Part shown: positions 56,635 through 64,000 of the stretch, piece by piece
How the letters are laid out: each line of letters begins with the position of its first letter
Position numbering within the stretch: position 1 is the first letter of the stretch
DNA from: Cupriavidus gilardii
Lineage (GTDB): Bacteria; Pseudomonadota; Gammaproteobacteria; Burkholderiales; Burkholderiaceae
Reading direction: 5' to 3'
DNA: 64,000 nucleotides
Assembly (NCBI RefSeq): GCF_013314895.1
Contig: NZ_JABTYE010000013.1
Coordinates: 1-64,000, forward strand
Notes under the pieces: model-generated
Databases searched by the model: none
What the model saw: the letters and a program-made list of their open reading frames with translations, nothing else
Told to the model about the DNA's origin: nothing
Made by a program: the position numbers and the translations under genes

Positions 56635-56725
56635 CGATTCTCCTTGGTGGACTGACACCGACTGAGCCCAGCGGGCCAGTGAGCATCACCGGCCAAACCG
56701 TTCAATACGGGGGCCCGGATGTGAC

Positions 56726-56761
56726 GCGCGGCTGCACCGCCCTCTGGCCGTGCAGCCGCGC
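56726..56761. other. 12-bp-stem hairpin after guaB
   Basis: GCGCGGCTGCAC pairs perfectly with GTGCAGCCGCGC around a 12-base loop, between the guaB stop and the next gene. No U-run; may attenuate or stabilise the guaB transcript. Confidence 0.45.
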
Positions 56762-56809
56762 ATCGGCGGCATCGCGCATGGCGCGGCGCTCGCCGGTCAG
56801 TCGCTGACG

Positions 56810-58307
<1,498 letters not shown>

Positions 58308-58366
58308 GGAACCGCCCTTTTCATGACGCGTGCGCCCCCGGAATCTGCAAGGCAAACGCTATCCAA

Positions 58367-59449
58367 ATGCTATCCTTTCAGGCTTTTCTGAACGGAGGCG
58401 CGTCGAGCGCGGCAAAACGGATGGGAATCGGCGTACTGTGCGGCCTGCTGGCCGGCGCGTTCTGGGGCATGGTTTTCATCGCGCCCAAACTGCTGCCGGT
58501 CTTTTCGCCGTGGGAACTGGCGATCGGCCGCTATCTGGCCTACGGGCTCGTGGCGGCGGTTGCGGCGGCGCCGCTGATGCGCCGCATCGCCCGCAAGCTG
58601 ACCCGCGCCGACTGCATCGCCCTGCTGCGTCAGGCCTTCACCGGCAACCTGCTCTACTACGTGCTGCTGGCCTTCGGCGTGCAGCTGGCGGGCGTCGGGC
58701 CCACCTCGCTGATCATCGGCATCCTGCCGATCTCCGTCACCGTGATGGGCCGGCGAGACCACGGCGCGGTGCCCTTGTCGCGGCTGCTGCTGCCCTTGCT
58801 GGTAGTCGCCGTCGGCATCGCCTGCATCAACCTGGATTTGTTTGCCGGCGGCGGCACCGGCGCCCATGGCGCAGCCGCGGCCGAGGCGGCGCGACCGGTC
58901 TGGCAGAAGCTGGCCGGCGTCGTCTGCGCGGCCGGCGCGCTGGTCTGCTGGACGCTGTACGCCGTCGACAATGCCCGCTACCTGCAGCGCAATCCGCAAT
59001 ACAGCGGCAACGAATGGTCGGCGCTGTACGGGCTGTCGACCGGCATCGTGTCGGCCGTGCTGGCCCTGATCGGCTGGCTGGTGTTCCGCGACGTGCTGAT
59101 GGCGCCGGACAGCGGGCGCGACTGGCAATGGTTCTGGTGGGTCAATGCCGCGGTGGCCCTGGGCGCCTCGCTGATCGGCAACAACCTGTGGAATATCGCC
59201 AGCCGGCGGCTGCCGCTGACGCTGTCGGGCCAGATGATCGTGTTCGAGACGCTGTTCGCGCTGGCCTACGGCTTCCTGTACGAGCACCGCTGGCCGCGGC
59301 CGCTGGAGCTGGCGGCGATCGTGCTGCTGATGATCGGCGTGGCCTGGTCGGTGCGGCTGCATGCGGGCGACAAGGCCGCCGAGCCTGCTGCTGGCGAGCC
59401 GGCAAACGCCGATGCCGATCCGGCCGGCCAGGCAGGCCAGGCTCGATGA
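58367..59449 (+). CDS. EamA/DMT-family transporter
   Basis: 360 residues from ATG 58367 (ATG 58421 would drop 18 residues; neither has a good ribosome site). About ten TM helices in the DMT pattern, two EamA halves separated by a loop; GVLCGLLAGAFWGMVFIAPKLLPVFSPWELAIGRY opens half one. The C-terminal 35 residues are an Ala/Gly/Asp-rich tail. Divergent from guaB, convergent with rnfH (one base between stops). Substrate unknown. Confidence 0.83.
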   Translation: MLSFQAFLNGGASSAAKRMGIGVLCGLLAGAFWGMVFIAPKLLPVFSPWELAIGRYLAYGLVAAVAAAPLMRRIARKLTRADCIALLRQAFTGNLLYYVLLAFGVQLAGVGPTSLIIGILPISVTVMGRRDHGAVPLSRLLLPLLVVAVGIACINLDLFAGGGTGAHGAAAAEAARPVWQKLAGVVCAAGALVCWTLYAVDNARYLQRNPQYSGNEWSALYGLSTGIVSAVLALIGWLVFRDVLMAPDSGRDWQWFWWVNAAVALGASLIGNNLWNIASRRLPLTLSGQMIVFETLFALAYGFLYEHRWPRPLELAAIVLLMIGVAWSVRLHAGDKAAEPAAGEPANADADPAGQAGQAR

Positions 59450-59450
59450 C

Positions 59451-59828
59451 TCAGCGGCCGACAGCCTCGCTGTCGCCGCCGCCGCGCATCCACTTCTGCC
59501 CTTCCCGCGTGCCGGCCTCGCGGGCCTTCTGCACGCGGCGTCGGCGCGCCGTCTTGGGATCGGCCACCAGCGGCCGGTAGAGCTCGATGCGATCGCCCTC
59601 GCGCACCGGGGTCTCTGGCGTCTTGAGCTTGCCGAAAGTGCCGACGCGCAGCGTAGCCGGATCCAGCTCCGGGTGGGCCGTCAGTACGCCGCTGGCCTCG
59701 ATCGCCGCCGCGATGGTGGTGCCGGCGGGCAGCGCGATGTCCTTCAGGAAGACAGCGTCCGGCCTGGCGTAGCAGACTGCCACGCGGACGGTGGCGCCGC
59801 CCTGCCCGGCTATTTCAGCTGTTGCCAT
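59451..59828 (-). CDS. rnfH: RnfH family protein (UPF0125)
   Basis: 125 residues. Ubiquitin-like RnfH fold: VRVAVCYARPDAVFLKDIALPAGTTIAAAIEASGV and VGTFGKLKTPETPVREGDRIELYRPLVADPKTARRRR. The basic C-terminal tail is typical. Overlaps ratA by 14 bases; the ratA-rnfH pairing is conserved across proteobacteria. Confidence 0.92.
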   Translation of the reverse strand: MATAEIAGQGGATVRVAVCYARPDAVFLKDIALPAGTTIAAAIEASGVLTAHPELDPATLRVGTFGKLKTPETPVREGDRIELYRPLVADPKTARRRRVQKAREAGTREGQKWMRGGGDSEAVGR

Positions 59829-60252
59829 AGACGACCTCCGCGCGCTTGACGAAGGCGTCGACGAAGGTGTTCGCGATCATGTTGAACACCGGCCCGATGA
59901 TCTTCTCGAGGATGATGCTGGAGAACTCGTAATGCAGATGGAATTCGATCTTGCAGGCATCCTCGCGCAGCGGAATGAAATTCCAGTAGCCGTTGAAGGT
60001 CTTGAACGGGCCATCGGCGAAATTCATGTCGATGCGCGTGGGCCGATGCTGCGTATTGCGCGTATGGAAATACTGCTTGATGCCGTTGAAATGGATATGC
60101 AGCTTGGCGTCGAGCAGCGTGTCGGTCTGCTCGAATATCTCCACGCCACCGCACCAGGGCAGGAACTTGGGATAGTCCTCGACGCGCGTGACCAGGTCGT
60201 ACATTCGCTCGGCCGAATAACCGAGCAGCACGGTTTTATGGACGTCTGCCAT
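59815..60252 (-). CDS. ratA: RatA-like START/Coq10 domain protein
   Basis: 145 residues from ATG 60252. Coq10/START fold: VHKTVLLGYSAERMYDLVTRVEDYPKFLPWCGGVEI, NFADGPFKTFNGYWNF, then FSSIILEKIIGPVFNMIANTFVDAFVKRAEVVYG. In E. coli the relative RatA was reported to block 70S formation; Coq10-type quinone binding is the alternative role. Divergent from smpB, as is usual. Confidence 0.9.
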   Translation of the reverse strand: MADVHKTVLLGYSAERMYDLVTRVEDYPKFLPWCGGVEIFEQTDTLLDAKLHIHFNGIKQYFHTRNTQHRPTRIDMNFADGPFKTFNGYWNFIPLREDACKIEFHLHYEFSSIILEKIIGPVFNMIANTFVDAFVKRAEVVYGNS

Positions 60253-60311
60253 GAGTTGACGGTTCTGGGCCGATGGCTGTCCACGGGGCGACAACCGGGG
60301 CCGGTCTGTTT

Positions 60312-60317
60312 GCTAGA
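60312..60317 (+). promoter_or_regulatory. -10 element (TAGAAT) before smpB
   Basis: TAGAAT 160 bases before the smpB ATG, in the divergent gap with ratA. No good -35, so tentative. The rest of 60253-60477 shows no gene. Confidence 0.4.
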
Positions 60318-60477
60318 ATCCGGATTTTAGCCGACGCGCGCCTGCCTCGCGCACACTCCGGCCGGGACGCCGCCATCGGCCGCGGCGCCAGTCATCGTAC
60401 CAGCGGTCGCCCCACCGGCCTCCGCCAAACACGCGGGGCCGCACAACGGCGCCGCCACACCCTACCATCCGCCACGC

Positions 60478-60930
60478 ATGACCATCGCAGACAACAAGAA
60501 GGCCTTCTTCGACTATTTCATCGAGGAGCGATACGAAGCCGGGATCGTGCTCGAAGGCTGGGAGGTCAAGGCGATCCGCGCGGGGCGCGTGCAGATCAAG
60601 GAAGGCTATGTGGTGGTGCGCGACGCCGAGCTGTTCCTGATCGGCGCGCATATCAGCCCCCTGCAGAGCGCCTCCACGCACGTCAAGCCGGATCCGGTCC
60701 GCACGCGCAAGCTGCTGCTCAAGGCCGACGAGATCCGCAAGCTGATCGGCAAGGTCGAGCAGCGCGGCTATACGCTGGTGCCGCTGAACCTGCATTACAC
60801 GCGCGGCCGCGTCAAATGCGAGATCGGTCTCGCCAAGGGCAAGAAGCTGTTCGACAAGCGCGAGACCGAGAAGGACCGCGACTGGCAGCGCGAGAAGGCA
60901 CGGATCATCAAGAGCGGCGGGAAGGAATAA
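60478..60930 (+). CDS. smpB: SsrA-binding protein SmpB
   Basis: tmRNA partner for trans-translation rescue of stalled ribosomes. 150 residues. N-terminal [40 protein letters not shown] and the C-terminal basic tail ([24 protein letters not shown]) are diagnostic. No recognisable Shine-Dalgarno. Divergent from ratA-rnfH; the tmRNA gene itself is not in the window. Confidence 0.97.
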   Translation: MTIADNKKAFFDYFIEERYEAGIVLEGWEVKAIRAGRVQIKEGYVVVRDAELFLIGAHISPLQSASTHVKPDPVRTRKLLLKADEIRKLIGKVEQRGYTLVPLNLHYTRGRVKCEIGLAKGKKLFDKRETEKDRDWQREKARIIKSGGKE

Positions 60931-60949
60931 CGCTCCGCTGCGCCACGCT

Positions 60950-61018
60950 GTCGTTCCCGCGAAGGCGGGAATCCAGCGTCTTTGTCAGTCACTGCCTCCC
61001 TGCATTCGCGGGGACGAC
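60950..61018. repeat. REP-like palindromic element
   Basis: 69 bp with outer inverted ends GTCGTTCCCGCGAA and TTCGCGGGGACGAC (one mismatch) and an inner hairpin TTCCCGC-GAAG-GCGGGAA. Sits between the stops of smpB and the SPFH gene. The CGTTCCCGCGAAGGCGGGAATCC kernel resembles dispersed extragenic repeats of proteobacteria. Confidence 0.7.
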
Positions 61019-61038
61019 GATTGGCAGAGGCCTCGCGA

Positions 61039-61971
61039 TCAGCCCGCGCTCTTCTGGCTTTTGACGATCTGCAGCGCCGACGCGACCATCGAACTCATTT
61101 CGCCCAGATTGCCCGGCACGATCAGCGTATTGCCGGTCTTGGCCAGATTGGCGAAGGCGCCGACATATTCCTCGGCAACCTTCAGATTGACCGCCTCGAC
61201 GCCACCCTCGGCGCGAATCGCACGGCCGATCTTCTCGATCGCCTGCGCGTTGGCCTCGGCCACCGCCAAAATCGCCGCGGCCTCGCCCTGCGCCTTGTTG
61301 ATCGCCGCCTGACGTTCGCCTTCGGACTGCTGGATCGCCGCCTCGCGGGCGCCCGAGGCCAGGTTGATCTGCTCCTGCCGGCGGCCTTCCGACGCCGCGA
61401 TCAGCGCCCGCTTCTCGCGCTCGGCCGTAATCTGCGCCTGCATCGCATGCAGGATTTCCTTCGGCGGGGTCAGGTCCTTGATCTCGTACCGCAGCACCTT
61501 GACGCCCCAGTTCGAGGCGGCCTCGTCCAGCGCATTGACGATGCTGTGGTTGATGTACTCGCGCTCCTCGAAGGTCTTGTCGAGCTCCATCTTGCCGATC
61601 ACCGAGCGCAGCGTGGTCTGCGCCAGCTGGGTGATCGCGACGACGAAGTTGCTCGAGCCATACGATGCCTTCATCGGATCGGTGACCTGGAAGTACAGCA
61701 CGCCGTCGACCTGCAGCTGCGTGTTGTCTCTGGTGATGCAGACCTGGCTGGGCACGTCGAGCGGGATTTCCTTCAGGATGTGCTTGTAGGCGACCCGGTC
61801 GATGAACGGCAGCACCACGTTCAGTCCGGGCGTCAGCGTCGCGCGGTACTTGCCCAGGCGCTCCAGCACCCAGGCATGCTGCTGCGGCACGATCTTGAAG
61901 CTCTGCGCGAGCAGCACGATCACGGCGATCAGGACCAGGAGAGGCAGCACGCTGCCGGCGACTTCTAGCAT
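61039..61971 (-). CDS. SPFH/stomatin-like protein (QmcA type)
   Basis: 310 residues from ATG 61971 (GGAG upstream). One N-terminal TM helix (about 5-28), then an SPFH/band-7 domain: SFKIVPQQHAWVLERLGKYRATLTPGLNVVLPFIDRVAYKHILKEIPLDVPSQVCITRDN. An Ala/Glu-rich coiled coil (about 205-265) and a short C-terminal segment follow. Forms membrane microdomain oligomers in relatives. It follows an NfeD gene on the same strand, the classic NfeD-stomatin operon. Confidence 0.93.
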   Translation of the reverse strand: MLEVAGSVLPLLVLIAVIVLLAQSFKIVPQQHAWVLERLGKYRATLTPGLNVVLPFIDRVAYKHILKEIPLDVPSQVCITRDNTQLQVDGVLYFQVTDPMKASYGSSNFVVAITQLAQTTLRSVIGKMELDKTFEEREYINHSIVNALDEAASNWGVKVLRYEIKDLTPPKEILHAMQAQITAEREKRALIAASEGRRQEQINLASGAREAAIQQSEGERQAAINKAQGEAAAILAVAEANAQAIEKIGRAIRAEGGVEAVNLKVAEEYVGAFANLAKTGNTLIVPGNLGEMSSMVASALQIVKSQKSAG

Positions 61972-62008
61972 GGGGACTCCATCGGTGGTTGGAAGGGAGA
62001 AGGAATCG

Positions 62009-62041
62009 AAAAGGAAGGCAAAAGGAAGGCAAAAGGAAGGC
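62009..62041. repeat. 11-bp tandem repeat between nfeD and SPFH genes
   Basis: Three perfect AAAAGGAAGGC units in the 147-base gap inside the nfeD-SPFH operon. On the minus-strand mRNA this is a pyrimidine-rich tract. Confidence 0.8.
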
Positions 62042-62118
62042 AGCACGCCAAAGGCGGCATGGGCTCGCGGCGTGGCGTTGCCCCGCGCGCCGTGGCCCAA
62101 CGCGACGTCGGCGACAGG

Positions 62119-62544
62119 CTAGCGCGGCACCACGACGAGCGTATTACCGCGGACTTCGACGATGCGATAGCGGCCCGGCAGCGCCTCGCCGGGGCCGCCC
62201 AGTTCGACCTGCCACTGCGCGCCGCGATACGGCACCCGTGCGCGCCGATCGGCGTCCCAGGCCGGCACATCGAGCTCCTGTCCGATATCGAGATTGACGT
62301 TGGGATCGGTAGCGGCCGCCCCGCGCCGCGCGCGGCCATAGCGCGAGCGCCGCAGCGCCGCGAAGCCGATCAGCGCGATCACCGCCGCGACGCCGAACTG
62401 CGCCGCGAGGGCGAGCCCCGACAGCGCGGCGATGCCGGCGGCCACCGCCGCCAGCGCGACGATCAGCAGATACAGCGTCAGGCTGGCCAGTTCCGCAATG
62501 ACCAGCAGTACCGCAAGGCCGAACCAGATGTGGTAGTCCGCCAT
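62119..62544 (-). CDS. NfeD family membrane protein
   Basis: 141 residues. Two to three TM helices (about 5-65), then a C-terminal OB-fold (about 85-140, GQELDVPAWDADRRARVPYRGAQWQVELGG...VVEVRGNTLVV). This is the short NfeD without a protease domain. Acts with the following SPFH protein in membrane homeostasis. First gene of the pair. Confidence 0.92.
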   Translation of the reverse strand: MADYHIWFGLAVLLVIAELASLTLYLLIVALAAVAAGIAALSGLALAAQFGVAAVIALIGFAALRRSRYGRARRGAAATDPNVNLDIGQELDVPAWDADRRARVPYRGAQWQVELGGPGEALPGRYRIVEVRGNTLVVVPR

Positions 62545-62636
62545 GGCGATTCACCCCTCGATATCGTTATTGCTTTCTAGTTTTCTTGCGGGGCACGGCC
62601 CTGTGCATCGACCGCGGCCATGTCCCGCCCAAAGCG

Positions 62637-62670
62637 AAAAACCCCCGCGGCACCGAAGCACCTGCGGGGG
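62637..62670 (-). terminator. terminator of ppsA
   Basis: On the minus strand CCCCCGC-N15-GCGGGGG followed by five Ts (62637-62641). Lies 65-98 bases after the ppsA stop. Confidence 0.85.
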
Positions 62671-62734
62671 CATGGCCGCGCCCTACCGAAGCAGGGCCCG
62701 GCAGACGGCACCGAACCTGTTGTCGTCGCTCAAA

Positions 62735-64000
<1,266 letters not shown>

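Noticed and set aside
60931..61038. tRNA or tmRNA gene after smpB
   Set aside because: The hairpins belong to a palindromic repeat; no cloverleaf or TPsiC motif.

Overview
The window is a high-GC (roughly two-thirds G+C by eye) bacterial chromosome segment. Protein sequences and gene neighbourhoods look like Burkholderiaceae, nearest in style to Cupriavidus/Ralstonia: a prpR / prpB-prpC-acnD-prpF methylcitrate cluster with a sigma-54 promoter, queD-queE, an aa3-type cytochrome oxidase subunit I, guaA-guaB, rnfH-ratA / smpB, an SPFH-NfeD pair and ppsA. The genus is inferred from recalled family similarity; no search was run. Both edges cut the chromosome: ppsA runs off the right end and the first 179 bases hold no gene I can support.

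Layout. (1) 0.2-8.5 kb: propionate catabolism. PrpR diverges from prpBC-acnD-prpF, with PrpR-type half-sites and a -24/-12 promoter between them. (2) 8.7-19 kb: mostly housekeeping and general metabolism: hotdog thioesterase, DUF1289 protein, penicillin-acylase-type Ntn hydrolase, aldehyde dehydrogenase, ABC-F ATPase, LD-carboxypeptidase, TadA, QueD, QueE. (3) 19-54 kb: an accessory, regulator-rich interval. It holds LysR/MFS, a secreted Gly/Ser repeat protein, an orphan ctaD with a divergent DUF2244 gene, a purine unit (AraC // NCS2 permease - guanine/8-oxoguanine deaminase type amidohydrolase), a decarboxylase-like operon (two amidohydrolase-2 paralogues - UbiD - UbiX - CobW GTPase), TetR//SDR, LysR//MFS, a Fur-boxed TonB receptor, MarR/GST/SMR, XRE, HD + azoreductase, LysR//LysE, MFS//HxlR, MFS + serine hydrolase // LysR, and NmrA//LysR. 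Five LysR plus AraC, TetR, MarR, XRE and HxlR regulators sit here, most divergent from or beside the gene they probably control, several with readable palindromic operators. (4) 54-64 kb: core genes again: guaA, a membrane protein, guaB, an EamA transporter, rnfH-ratA, smpB, an SPFH protein with NfeD, and ppsA.

How genes work together. The prp cluster converts propionyl-CoA to pyruvate and succinate. The UbiD/UbiX/CobW/amidohydrolase genes form one minus-strand operon behind a near-consensus sigma-70 promoter. It combines a prenyl-FMN decarboxylase and its cofactor synthase with metal-dependent amidohydrolase-2 proteins and a possible metallochaperone; one amidohydrolase paralogue has lost its HxH metal motif. 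This is the best candidate for an undescribed system.

A window-wide oddity is the number of short tandem repeats (periods 6-17 bp). They lie in gene gaps and also in frame inside protein tails (TadA C-terminus, UbiD and CobW N-termini). No tRNA, rRNA, CRISPR array, insertion sequence or phage gene was seen.
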